Shown here: in pieces, positions 41,488 through 50,131 of the stretch
Numbering within the stretch: the first letter of the stretch is position 1
Layout of the letters: every line of letters starts with the position of its first letter
NCBI RefSeq assembly: GCF_027622875.1
Contig: NZ_JAPZVP010000002.1
Span: forward strand, 337,999-401,998
Direction of reading: 5' to 3'
DNA from: Glycomyces luteolus
Lineage (GTDB): Bacteria > Actinomycetota > Actinomycetes > Mycobacteriales > Micromonosporaceae
DNA: 64,000 bases
Made by a program: the position numbers and the translations under genes
Notes under the pieces: model-generated
Told to the model about the DNA's origin: nothing
What the model saw: the letters and a program-made list of their open reading frames with translations, nothing else
Database searches by the model: none

Positions 41488-42318
41488 ATGAGCAAGGTCT
41501 GGTTCGTCACCGGTTCGTCCCGCGGCCTGGGTCGCCAGTTCGTCGAGGCCGCCTTGTCGCGCGGCGACAAGGTCGCCGCCACCGCCCGGAGCACCGAGGG
41601 CTTCGCCGGTCTCGTCGAGACCTACGGCGACGCGATCCTGCCCCTCGCGATGGACGTCACCGACAGGGCCGCGGTCTTCACCGCGGTCGAGGGGGCCGTC
41701 GCGCACTTCGGCCGCATCGACGTGGTCGTCAACAACGCCGGATACGCGCAGATCGGCGCCGTCGAGGAACTCACCGAGGCCGAACTGCGGGATCAGATGG
41801 AGACCAACGTGTTCGGCGCCGCCTGGGTGGTCCAGGCCGTGCTGCCGCACCTGCGCGAGCAGGGCGGCGGGCGGATCTTCCAGCTGTCCTCGGCCGCGGG
41901 CCTGATCACCGTTCCGCTCGGCGCGGCCTACAGCGCCTCGAAGTGGGCCCTCGAAGGCTTCAACGAAGCGCTCGCGCAGGAGGTCGCCGAGTTCGGCATC
42001 AAGGTCACCATCATCGAGCCCGGCGGGTTCGCCACCCGGCAGGGCCAGAACCCCGACCCGCTCAACAACGGCCACATGGCCGAGAAGCACCCCGCCTACG
42101 ACGGGCTCCGCGCACGCCTCGCGGGATTCGCGGGCAAGCAGCCCGCGGGCGACCCGGCCGCCGCCGCGCGGGCGCTCCTCGAACTCGCCGACGACGACAA
42201 CCCGCCGGTGCGGATCCTGTTCGGCACCGGCTTCTACCCGATGGTCCAGCAGGCTTATGCCGACCGGCTCAAGACCTGGGCCGACTGGCAGGACCTCTCC
42301 GTCGCGGCACAGGGCTGA
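41488..42318 (+). CDS. Short-chain dehydrogenase/reductase (oxidoreductase)
   Basis: A 276-residue classical SDR. The cofactor loop is VTGSSRGLG (7-15) with ARSTEGF after strand 2, suggesting NADP preference. Other motifs are VNNAGYAQIG, the catalytic Ser in QLSSAAGL, YSASK, and IEPGGFATR. The long C-terminus with LNNGHMAEKHPAYDGLR is typical of SDRs next to TetR or HxlR regulators. Its substrate is unknown. The ATG at 41488 follows AGAAGGAG (41472-41479). An inverted repeat at 41432-41453 probably binds a regulator. Confidence 0.9.
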   Translation: MSKVWFVTGSSRGLGRQFVEAALSRGDKVAATARSTEGFAGLVETYGDAILPLAMDVTDRAAVFTAVEGAVAHFGRIDVVVNNAGYAQIGAVEELTEAELRDQMETNVFGAAWVVQAVLPHLREQGGGRIFQLSSAAGLITVPLGAAYSASKWALEGFNEALAQEVAEFGIKVTIIEPGGFATRQGQNPDPLNNGHMAEKHPAYDGLRARLAGFAGKQPAGDPAAAARALLELADDDNPPVRILFGTGFYPMVQQAYADRLKTWADWQDLSVAAQG

Positions 42319-42328
42319 CCCGGCTTCC

Positions 42329-43912
42329 TCAACGGGCGGGGCGGCGGATCGAGCGACCGGAGAGGTCACCGGTCCGCCGCCCTTCCGCTATCGCCAAGGC
42401 GCCGTTGACGAACACGTACGGAATCCCGGCCGCCTGCCGGCGGGGCTCTGCGAACGTGGCGCGAGCGTCCACGGTCTGCGGGTCGAACAGCACCAGGTCG
42501 GCCGCGTACCCCTCCTTCACCAGACCCCGGTCCTTCAGGCCGAGGACGGCCGCCGGGCGCCCGCTCAGGTGCGCGACGCATTCCTCGACGGTCATGAGCC
42601 CGAGTTCGCGGGTGTAATGGCCCAGGTAGCGCGCGAAGGATCCCCAGGCGCGCGGGTGGATCTTCTCGCCGGAGAGGACGCCGTCGGTCGATCCGGTGTG
42701 GACGCCGTGGCGCATGATCGCGCGCACGTTCTCCTCGTTGCCCTCGTGCAGGAGGCAGGCGGTGCCGAACTCGTCGCGCACGATGAGGTCGAGGAAGAAC
42801 TCGGCCGGGCGGCGGCCCTCGGCGGCCTCGCTCACGCGGCGGCCCACGAGCCCGCGCAGCCGCGGATCGGCGACCCCGGCGATCTCGATCTTGGACCAGT
42901 CGACCGGGACGCCGTTCGCGCCGTCGGTGCCCTCGACGTCGAGTTCGCGCACGATCCGGGCGCGGTTCCCGGCGTCCGCCAGCCGCTCCTGCAGCGCCCC
43001 GTAGCCGCCCGCGAGCGACCAGCTCGGCAGCAGCGCCGCGAGCATCGTCATGCCCGGCAGGTACGGATACGAATCGAAGCTGATCGGCAGGCCCTCGTCG
43101 AGCCCTTCGTCGACGAGCTTGAGGAGCTCGGCGGCCCGGCCCTCGTTGACGCGGTAGTTCAGGGTGGCGTGGGCGAGATGCAGGGCGCAGCCCGAGGCGC
43201 GGCCGATTTCGATCATCTCCGCGTAGCCCTCCATCGCGCCCGCGCCGTAGCTGCGCTGGTGGGGGCTGAAGTAGCCGCCGTAGCCCGCGACCACCTTGCA
43301 CAATTCGACCAGCTCGCCGGTCTTCGCGTACATGCCTGGCGCGTAGCTCAGACCGGCCGAGAGCCCGAGCGCGCCCGCTTCCATGCCTTGGGCGACATGG
43401 GCTTTCATGACCTCGAGTTCGGCGGGCGTCGGCTCGCGGTCCTCCCAGCCCATCGCGAGCATCCGCACGGTGCCGTGCGGGACGAGGTAGGCGGCGTTCG
43501 CGGCGACGCCCTGATCGAGGCGGTCGAGGTACTCGCCGACCGTGCGCCAGTCGTAGTCGACGTCGAGGCGGCCGTTCCACGCGGCGATCGCCTCCCACAT
43601 CAGCGGCGCGGTGGCCTCGTCGACGGGCGCGTACGAGAGGCCGTCCTGGCCGAGCACCTCGAGGGTGCAGCCCTGGCCGAGCTTCGCGAGGTGGTCGTGG
43701 TCGGCGAGGAGCGCCAGTTCGGAGTGGGCGTGCATGTCGATGAACCCGGGGGAGAGGACGAGGCCGCCCGCGTCGATCCCGCGCTCGCCTTCGAGGCGCT
43801 CGGCGATCGCGGCGATGCGGCCGTCCTTGATGCCGACCTCGGCCCGGTACAGCGGCGAGCCGGTCCCGTCGGCGACCTCGGCTCCCCGGATCACGATGTC
43901 CATTGCGGCCAC
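42329..43912 (-). CDS. N-acyl-D-amino-acid deacylase-family amidohydrolase
   Basis: A 527-residue amidohydrolase-superfamily enzyme. It has an N-terminal beta domain, the metal motif GFIDMHAHSE (HxH at 61-63), metal/active-site histidines in SPHQRS and HLAHATLN, HTGSTDGVLSGEKIHPRAWG (the catalytic Asp), and ends with the beta domain GYAADLVLFDPQTV. It is most like D-aminoacylases and Rv2913c-type proteins. The cysteine metal ligand seen in classical D-aminoacylases (GNCG) is replaced by Asp in LGQDGLS. GTG at 43912 is favoured by GGAGG 7 nt upstream; the ATG three codons inward is possible. It is convergent with the SDR. Confidence 0.88.
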   Translation of the reverse strand: MAAMDIVIRGAEVADGTGSPLYRAEVGIKDGRIAAIAERLEGERGIDAGGLVLSPGFIDMHAHSELALLADHDHLAKLGQGCTLEVLGQDGLSYAPVDEATAPLMWEAIAAWNGRLDVDYDWRTVGEYLDRLDQGVAANAAYLVPHGTVRMLAMGWEDREPTPAELEVMKAHVAQGMEAGALGLSAGLSYAPGMYAKTGELVELCKVVAGYGGYFSPHQRSYGAGAMEGYAEMIEIGRASGCALHLAHATLNYRVNEGRAAELLKLVDEGLDEGLPISFDSYPYLPGMTMLAALLPSWSLAGGYGALQERLADAGNRARIVRELDVEGTDGANGVPVDWSKIEIAGVADPRLRGLVGRRVSEAAEGRRPAEFFLDLIVRDEFGTACLLHEGNEENVRAIMRHGVHTGSTDGVLSGEKIHPRAWGSFARYLGHYTRELGLMTVEECVAHLSGRPAAVLGLKDRGLVKEGYAADLVLFDPQTVDARATFAEPRRQAAGIPYVFVNGALAIAEGRRTGDLSGRSIRRPAR

Positions 43913-44005
43913 TCGGCGCCCTCCTCGATCGGCACGGAGCGTCAGTCTATGCAGGCCAGAGCGTGACCACCAGCGGCATCTCGGCCATCGGGAGGCACCG
44001 GCCGC

Positions 44006-44416
44006 TCAGGCGCGCAGGAGTTCCCGGAGGGCCTCGACCGCGGGGCGGTTGCCCGGGAGCCACGGCACGGAGTCGAGTTCGGCGGGGGCGAGCCAGCGCA
44101 GCTCGGCGTGCTCCTTGGCGTGCGGTTCGCCTTCGGTGAGGTCCGCGAAGTAGACCCGCAGGAGGTACCGGCCGCCGCCGGTCGAGAGGTCGCCGCCGAC
44201 GCGCTCGCCGACCGCGATCGTGACGCCGAGTTCTTCGCGGCATTCGCGGATCAGCGCTTCGGCCTCGGTCTCGTCGGGTTCGACCTTGCCGCCGGGGAAC
44301 TCCCAGAGTCCCGCTAGCTCGGGCGGGTAGGCGCGGGCGGCGGCGAGGACGCGGTGTCCGGCGCGGATCGCGGCGCCGACGACGACTTGCGGCGGCTCAG
44401 GACGCGGTTCGTTCAC
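44006..44416 (-). CDS. mutT: MutT-like NUDIX hydrolase (8-oxo-dGTP diphosphatase type)
   Basis: A 136-residue NUDIX hydrolase. The Nudix box GGKVEPDETEAEAL-IRECREELG is complete (G-x5-E-x7-REUxEExG), at about 42-64. The preceding GLWEFPGGK and VVVGAAIRAGHRVLAA match MutT1-type 8-oxo-dGTP diphosphatases that remove oxidised nucleotides. The start is GTG at 44416, with TAAGCT (complement of 44423-44428) 6 nt upstream (leaderless). It lies between the D-aminoacylase and an intergenic region of more than 400 nt. Confidence 0.92.
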   Translation of the reverse strand: MNEPRPEPPQVVVGAAIRAGHRVLAAARAYPPELAGLWEFPGGKVEPDETEAEALIRECREELGVTIAVGERVGGDLSTGGGRYLLRVYFADLTEGEPHAKEHAELRWLAPAELDSVPWLPGNRPAVEALRELLRA

Positions 44417-44852
44417 CGCAAGAGCTTATCGGCGGCGGTACGCCGTTCAGGCTTCGCCACCGTTGCCGCTTTGAGGGCCTTTCGTTATCTTTCGCGTGTC
44501 AGATAACGAACCGTGATCACTACTGAGCAATCTGTTGTTCATACGTTCGGATGATGCGGCGTAGATCCAACGGTCAGGAATCGTGTCCACCAGCACAAAA
44601 CCAGACAAGAACTGTACCGCGGAACCCGATATTACCGATTAATCCCATTTGCCGGTCTGGACAGAAACTGGGAGACGCGCAAGACTCGGTTCAGAAACGA
44701 TAAAGATCCGGCGACAATTCAGACACGAAGCGCCCGTGTCCGTCGAGCCGAATCAGACCACCTTACTGATCGTCCGCAGCCCTGCCCAGGCAGGGCACCG
44801 CTTTGCCGGTCGCGGCAGCCAGGAAAAGGCCACGACGAATGGCGATGGTGCC
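44417..44852. other. Intergenic region, 436 nt, with a strong inverted repeat
   Basis: No gene is seen. It is far richer in A and T than its neighbours, notably from 44480 to 44780. TTCGTTATCT (44481-44490) and AGATAACGAA (44501-44510) form an exact inverted repeat with 10-nt loop. The frame of the gene at 44853 stays open back to 44649, but that extension has no similarity and atypical base content, so the region is considered non-coding. Confidence 0.55.
44481..44510. promoter_or_regulatory. Perfect 10-bp inverted repeat, operator-like
   Basis: TTCGTTATCT and AGATAACGAA are exact reverse complements around a 10-nt spacer. It sits about 65 nt upstream of mutT and could be a regulator site or a hairpin. 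No regulator gene adjoins it. Confidence 0.6.
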
Positions 44853-45212
44853 ATGAGGAGAACGGAGCAAGACGAGAACGTGCTGCTGGATGCACTGAGG
44901 GAGCTCAACGGTTGGGTAGCGGATGACGACGGCCGCCTCTCGCGGTCGCTGCCGCTCGACGATTCCCAGCACGCGGAGCTCGCCGAACACATCAAGATCT
45001 TCGCTGACACGCTCGGCGTCAGGCCGGACGTGTCGCGCACCGACGAAGCCACACTCATCGTGCTCGCCAGCGAAGGCGGATTCAGTCTCACCGACGTGAC
45101 CTTCGCGGGGCGCGTCGAGACCGCTTACATCACCATCGCCGGCGACCTCGCCGCCCAAGAGGACCCGGGCCTCACCAAGGGCCGCTTCCGCTGGCTCAGG
45201 CGAGGCGAGTAG
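44853..45212 (+). CDS. Pterin-4a-carbinolamine dehydratase-fold protein lacking the catalytic histidines
   Basis: A 119-residue protein whose order of elements follows the PCD/DCoH family: LLDALRELNGWVADDDGRLSR, a central helix AELAEHIKIFADTLG, then ATLIVLASEGGFSLTDVTFAGRVE. In active enzymes the helix is followed by HHP and a later STH; here these are GVRPDV and ASE. The three catalytic histidines are thus missing. It may be a non-catalytic binding protein or a decayed gene. The similarity is only moderate. ATG at 44853 is chosen because the upstream extension is A/T-rich and unconserved. A hairpin follows. Confidence 0.6.
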   Translation: MRRTEQDENVLLDALRELNGWVADDDGRLSRSLPLDDSQHAELAEHIKIFADTLGVRPDVSRTDEATLIVLASEGGFSLTDVTFAGRVETAYITIAGDLAAQEDPGLTKGRFRWLRRGE

Positions 45213-45225
45213 CGCGAACCCAGCA

Positions 45226-45266
45226 CGGCGGATCGCCGGGGACCCCACCTCCCCGCCGGTCCGCCG
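45226..45266. terminator. Hairpin between convergent genes
   Basis: Sixteen-nt arms (45226-45241 and 45251-45266) pair with two mismatches. They lie between the PCD-like gene and the convergent SDR pseudogene, probably ending transcripts from both sides. Confidence 0.75.
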
Positions 45267-45285
45267 CAGTCGTGTCCGCGGTCGG

Positions 45286-46084
45286 TCATTCCGGCGCCGC
45301 TGCCTCCGGGTCGTGGCCCTGCGCCGCTCGGGCGCCGTCGACCGGCAGCACCGCGCCGCTGATGAACGAGGACCTCGCGGAGAGCAGGAAAGCGACCGTT
45401 TCGGCGACTTCGGCCGCCTCGCCCGCCCTGCCGAGCGGATGCAGCTCCCGCATCGACGCCTCCACGCGCGCGTACGCCGCCGCGCCGGAGTCCTCCAGCG
45501 ACCGCAGCCGCTCTGTCGCCACCGACCCGAGCGCGAGCGCGTTCACCCGCACACCCCAAGGGCCGTAATCGACCGCGAGCGCCCGGGTGAGCCCCTCGAT
45601 CGCGGCCTTGGCGGTCGCGTACGGCAAGGCACCGCGCACGGCCCGCTGCGCTTGATGCGACGAGATGTTGACGATGCTCCCCGGGACGCCCTGGATCCGG
45701 AACGCGGCCACCGCGGCGGCCGACCCCGCCAGGCACGGCTGGAGGTTGCGCCGGATCAGCTCCGCTACGGCCGCGCCGCCCGCCTCGTGGAGCCAGGCGT
45801 CGCGGAACACCGCCGCGTTGTTGACCCAGCCGGTGAGGCGCGCCGAGCGATTCGGCTGCCGCGACGGCCCTCGCGGCGACGGCGTCCTCGCCCGCGTCGC
45901 CCACGACCACCCACGCCCGGCTCTCGCCGATCGCCTCGTCGAGCCATTCGAGCCGCTCGTCTCGCAACTCGACGACGACCACGGCGCGGCCCTCGTCGAG
46001 GAGCCGCTCGGCGATCGCCCTGCCGATGCCCTGCCCGCCGCCGGTCACGACCGTGACTTCCCGCCGTCCCGGCTCACGCTGCAT
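45286..46084 (-). pseudogene. Short-chain dehydrogenase with a frameshift
   Basis: Two frames together give one full classical SDR. The first part, from ATG at 46084 (GGAGG 8 nt upstream), reads MQREPGRREVTVVTGGGQGI and on through ELRDERLEWLDEAI to AAAESLGA. The second part continues in the next frame with LTGWVNNAAVFRDAW, IVNISSHQAQ, YATAKAAIEGL and GAVLPVDGA. The frame changes near 45835-45845, in a GGCGCGC-rich stretch; one extra base or two missing ones would explain it. All catalytic motifs (TGGGQGIG, NNA, Ser, YxxxK) survive, so the break is either recent or a sequencing error in a G/C-rich run. Confidence 0.85.
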
Positions 46085-46289
46085 CGAACCCACCTCCGCA
46101 TCGAATGCGGCGCGACCGATGGCCGCGCCGTCAGATTCGTTAGTGCTCAGGGAAAGGCGTGTTTAAACGCGGGCCGGTACGGGAAGGGGGAGTGCGGCGT
46201 CGCCGCGCTGAGTCGCTGCCGCACTTGGGCATTGCGGCGAGTCTCGACCAGGCCGCCGTCGTGACGGCGCTCCCGACGGCTCGCATTCG

Positions 46290-46694
46290 CTAGGCGTGGT
46301 CAGGGGGCGTGTCGCCGTGCCGATGGACGACCTTCCACTCTCCCGCTTCGCGCCGGTAGACCTGTGTCACGCGCAGGGTGTAGGTGCGGTCGGTCCCGTC
46401 CAGGGTGGTCTGCGTGTGCTCGAAGCCGACCGTGTACGCCATGTCGCCGATGACGTCGGCGGCCACGATCTCGTAGATGTGGGACGTGCAGCCGGAGAAA
46501 TGCTGTTCCAAGTAGGTGAAGAGCTCGTCGGTCTCGGCTATCCCGACCGCGGTCTTCCAGGCACCGAAGACGGTCACCGGGTTCTTGCGGGACCAGATCG
46601 CACGCCGTGCAGTGGCGTCGCCTTCATGGAGCGCAGTCTCCGCTTCTCTGACCGCAGTGTTCACCCATGTGAGGAAGTCATCGCGTTCGGTCAT
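46290..46694 (-). CDS. SnoaL/NTF2-like protein (DUF4440-type)
   Basis: A 134-residue protein of the NTF2-like alpha-beta cone fold. Its order, VNTAVREAETALHEGD, then WSRKNPVTVFGAWKTAVG, then AYTVGFEHTQTTLDG and a final RVTQVYRREAGEWKVVHRHGD, is typical of SnoaL-like/DUF4440 proteins, some of which are steroid isomerase or ketoreductase-like, others simple binding proteins. The function is not predictable. ATG at 46694 follows TTTACT-like sequence and begins at the conserved start (MTERDDFL). It is not in an evident operon. Confidence 0.85.
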   Translation of the reverse strand: MTERDDFLTWVNTAVREAETALHEGDATARRAIWSRKNPVTVFGAWKTAVGIAETDELFTYLEQHFSGCTSHIYEIVAADVIGDMAYTVGFEHTQTTLDGTDRTYTLRVTQVYRREAGEWKVVHRHGDTPPDHA

Positions 46695-46874
46695 ATCACC
46701 AAGTAAAGCACCTGACGCGAAGGCATGAGCCAGGAAGAGATGAGGGAAAGGGCGCGCGTTGGTCGTAGAGCATTCCCGACCCGTCGGCGCCGATGGCAAG
46801 CAACCGCTCCGCACCGTCGTACCCATACTCGACGGTGCGAAGCGAGTTTCCGCCGTGCTCAGGCGTTGCTGAGC

Positions 46875-47948
<1,074 letters not shown>

Positions 47949-48007
47949 GAGGCTCAAGTCTAGGCGGGGCCGCGCCGCGGCGACACGGCGCGACCAGGTG
48001 ATGTGGG

Positions 48008-48439
48008 TCAGGCTGCCAGCAGGCCGATCCCGAGGGTCACGACGCCGAGCGCGAGGCTCGCCGCGCCGGCGAACAGGATCGCGATGGCCTTGTTGGGAGT
48101 CGTGCGGCCCGGGCCCGCCATCGCGGCGAAGAATCCGCCGGACATGAGGACGGCGGCCGCCGGGATCGCGATGCGGGCGACCCAGCCCCAGAGGCCTTCG
48201 AGGCCCGTCGCGTCGGCGAGGATCAGGCTGACGAGGCTGAGGATGACCAGGACGCCGGCGTGGGCGTGCCCGGCCCTCGAGAAGGACTTCTGGAAGTCGG
48301 TGAACGGGACGTTGCCGCTGGCGATCTTCAGCAGGAAGGTACCGCCGAACTCGATCGTGACGATGGTGAGCAGGGCGACTCCGGCGATGACGCGGGAGGC
48401 GTCGCTCAGCGCGAAGGTGGACTCGAACATCAGGGGCAT
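48008..48439 (-). CDS. Membrane protein divergent to a TetR regulator
   Basis: A 143-residue protein with four hydrophobic helices (about 15-33, 52-72, 80-105 and 118-140), so it is an integral membrane protein. Short motifs GHAHAG and FGGTFLL sit at helix ends. The family is not recognised. Start choice is between ATG 48439 (MPLMFEST) and ATG 48430 (MFEST); both lie 25-35 nt after a candidate promoter with TTGACA (complement of 48488-48493) and TACCTT (complement of 48465-48470) spaced 17 nt. A palindrome overlaps that -35 box, so the divergent TetR protein should repress it. Confidence 0.75.
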   Translation of the reverse strand: MPLMFESTFALSDASRVIAGVALLTIVTIEFGGTFLLKIASGNVPFTDFQKSFSRAGHAHAGVLVILSLVSLILADATGLEGLWGWVARIAIPAAAVLMSGGFFAAMAGPGRTTPNKAIAILFAGAASLALGVVTLGIGLLAA

Positions 48440-48479
48440 CCAATCGTGAGTGGCTTGAAAACCCAAGGTACGCGCCAGT

Positions 48480-48494
48480 CTTGACAGTGTCAAG
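48480..48494. promoter_or_regulatory. TetR operator 1 (perfect palindrome over the membrane-protein promoter)
   Basis: CTTGACAGTGTCAAG is a perfect 15-nt palindrome with a central G. The complementary strand reads TTGACA within it and serves as the -35 of the leftward promoter. It is one of two near-identical sites whose centres are 42 nt apart. Confidence 0.85.
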
Positions 48495-48522
48495 TTGTTC
48501 GTCTCGATCGCCCGAGTGGTAT

Positions 48523-48535
48523 TTGACACTGTCAA
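48523..48535. promoter_or_regulatory. TetR operator 2 (palindrome over the tetR-like promoter)
   Basis: TTGACA-C-TGTCAA is a 13-nt palindrome of the same core as operator 1. Its TTGACA is the -35 and TACAGT (48545-48550) the -10 of the rightward promoter, with 16 nt between. The start codon GTG is 7 nt after the -10, so the message should be leaderless. Confidence 0.85.
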
Positions 48536-48557
48536 GATCCGCGCTACAGTGGCTCTC

Positions 48558-49136
48558 GTGACCGATCGCTACCACCACGGCGACCTGCGCCGGGCGCTCA
48601 TCGACGCGGCCGTCGAGGCCATCGCCGAATCCGGACCGAGTGCGCTGAGCCTGCGGGCCGTCGCCAAGGGGGCGGGCGTCTCGCACGCCGCCCCGGCCCA
48701 CCACTTCGGCGACAAGTCCGGGCTCCTGACCGCCGTCGCCGCCGAGGGCTACGACCGCTTCGCGGACGCACTGGACAGGGCGTGGGAGGCGACCGGCAGC
48801 TTCATCGAAGTCGGGATCGCCTACGTGCGCTTCGCCATCGACAACAAGGCGTACTTCGAGACGATGTTCCGACCCGAGCTGCTGCATGAAGACGACCCCG
48901 AGCTCGCCCGCGCCGAGGCCCGCTCGCGCGCCGCGCTCATCCGCGGATCGGGGGAGCCGAAGCCCGGCCCGGACGGCGAGGCGCCGGAGTTCAACGCGAA
49001 CGCGCTGGGCGCCTGGTCGCTCGTGCACGGCTTCGCGGGGCTGCTCATGACCGGGAACTTCCCGCCTTCCGTGGCCGCGGATCCCGAAGGCGCCCTAAGG
49101 GAGATCGCGAATCACGTGCGCTTCGGCGACGGCTGA
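48558..49136 (+). CDS. TetR/AcrR-family transcriptional regulator (WHG-type C-terminal domain)
   Basis: A 192-residue regulator. The N-terminal helix-turn-helix (about 4-55) reads YHHGDLRRALIDAAVEAIAE, then LSLRAVAKGAGVSHAAPAHHFGDKSGLL. The C-terminal ligand domain with FIEVGIAYVRFAIDNKAYFETMF and AWSLVHGFAGLL matches the TetR WHG subgroup. It is divergent from a membrane protein, and two TTGACAxTGTCAA palindromes in between should be its operators, controlling itself and the membrane protein. GTG at 48558 is supported by the palindrome-embedded promoter, with TACAGT 7 nt upstream. Confidence 0.93.
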   Translation: MTDRYHHGDLRRALIDAAVEAIAESGPSALSLRAVAKGAGVSHAAPAHHFGDKSGLLTAVAAEGYDRFADALDRAWEATGSFIEVGIAYVRFAIDNKAYFETMFRPELLHEDDPELARAEARSRAALIRGSGEPKPGPDGEAPEFNANALGAWSLVHGFAGLLMTGNFPPSVAADPEGALREIANHVRFGDG

Positions 49137-49179
49137 CACCCGCGGCGGCGGTCCGAGTTGATCGCTGGCTCACATATAG

Positions 49180-49191
49180 GTTGTGCACAAC
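49180..49191. promoter_or_regulatory. Probable OhrR operator upstream of ohrR
   Basis: GTTGTGCACAAC is a perfect 12-nt palindrome. A second half-site GTTGTGCGC begins at 49195. They lie directly upstream of a -10-like TAGGTT (49204-49209), so a bound repressor would block the ohrR promoter. Confidence 0.75.
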
Positions 49192-49216
49192 TGAGTTGTG
49201 CGCTAGGTTCATTGGC

Positions 49217-49660
49217 ATGGACGCGACACCACGGCTCCGCGAGCAGGCCTGCTTCGCGCTGTACACCGCTTCGCGGGCGGTCATCGGCCTGTACCGGCCG
49301 ATGCTCGACCGGCTCGGCATCACGTACCCGCAGTACCTGGTCCTCATGGCGCTGTGGGAAAACGACGGCCTCACCGTCACCGCCCTCGGCGACGCGCTCC
49401 AGCTCGACTCCGGCACCGTCTCGCCGCTGCTCAAGCGCCTCGAGGCCGCCGGGTTCGTCGAGCGCCGCCGGGAATCGGACGACGAGCGGCGGGTCACCGT
49501 GCACCTCACCGAGACCGGGGCCGAGCTCGAGCGCGAGGGCTGCGAGATCGCCAAGACCGTCGGCTCGTCCACCGACATGCCCCACGACGAGCTGTACGCC
49601 TTGCGCGACAAGCTCAATGAGTTCACCGCATCACTCCATGAACACCGCGCCGCCGAATAG
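49217..49660 (+). CDS. ohrR: OhrR, MarR-family organic hydroperoxide-sensing repressor
   Basis: A 147-residue MarR-type regulator of the OhrR class. The peroxide-sensing cysteine is C12 in REQACFALYTASR, placed as in other OhrR proteins. The winged helix covers ITYPQYLVLMALWENDGLTV, LGDALQLDSGTVSPLLKRLE and FVERRRESDDERRVTVHLTE. Oxidation of C12 releases DNA. TAGGTT at 49204-49209 ends 7 nt before the ATG (leaderless). The ohr gene follows 28 nt after the stop. A palindrome at 49180-49191 should be its site. Confidence 0.94.
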   Translation: MDATPRLREQACFALYTASRAVIGLYRPMLDRLGITYPQYLVLMALWENDGLTVTALGDALQLDSGTVSPLLKRLEAAGFVERRRESDDERRVTVHLTETGAELEREGCEIAKTVGSSTDMPHDELYALRDKLNEFTASLHEHRAAE

Positions 49661-49688
49661 CGGCGACCGCAGACGAGAAGGAGACTCC

Positions 49689-50123
49689 ATGAAGGCGCTC
49701 TACACTGCTCACGCCGTCTCGACCGGCGACGGCCGCAACGGCCACGTCACCGGCGACGACGGCCTCATCGACTTCGACGTCCGGATGCCCCCCGAGCTCG
49801 GCGGCCCCGGCGGCGCCCCCAACCCCGAACTGCTCTTCGCCGCCGGTTACGCGGCCTGTTTCCACTCCGCGCTCCAGAGCATCGCCCGCCAGGCGAAGGT
49901 GGACCTCGGCGCTTCGAGCGTCGAGGCCAGCGTGGGCATCGGCAAGCTGGACGAGGGCGACGGCTTCGGCCTGAACGCGGTCCTCGAGGTCTCGATCCCG
50001 GGCGCACCCCGCTCGATCGCCGAGGGCCTCGTCACCAAGGCCCACGAGTACTGCCCGTACTCGAACGCGACGCGCGGCAACATCGAGGTCGAGATCGACC
50101 TCGTGCACGCGGCGGGCGAGTAG
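49689..50123 (+). CDS. ohr: Ohr, organic hydroperoxide resistance peroxidase
   Basis: A 144-residue thiol peroxidase of the Ohr/OsmC fold that reduces organic hydroperoxides. Catalytic cysteines C57 (GYAACFHSAL) and C122 (HEYCPYSNAT) and the active-site Arg region near the N-terminus are in place. AGAAGGAG lies 6 nt upstream of the ATG. It forms an operon with ohrR. In actinobacteria reduction may use lipoylated or mycothiol-linked partners. A long G/C homopolymer patch follows the stop. Confidence 0.95.
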   Translation: MKALYTAHAVSTGDGRNGHVTGDDGLIDFDVRMPPELGGPGGAPNPELLFAAGYAACFHSALQSIARQAKVDLGASSVEASVGIGKLDEGDGFGLNAVLEVSIPGAPRSIAEGLVTKAHEYCPYSNATRGNIEVEIDLVHAAGE

Positions 50124-50131
50124 CGAGAACG

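Noticed and set aside
42340-42395. GGGCGGCGGA and TCCGCCGCCC hairpin as a terminator of the SDR
   Set aside because: It falls inside the 3' end of the convergent amidohydrolase gene and has long unpaired parts; too uncertain to list.
44649-44852. N-terminal extension of the PCD-like gene
   Set aside because: A/T-rich, unlike coding DNA here, and without similarity to the family.
47949-49028. Upstream extension of the ychF frame over the membrane-protein and tetR genes
   Set aside because: It runs through two better supported genes and adds nothing family-like.
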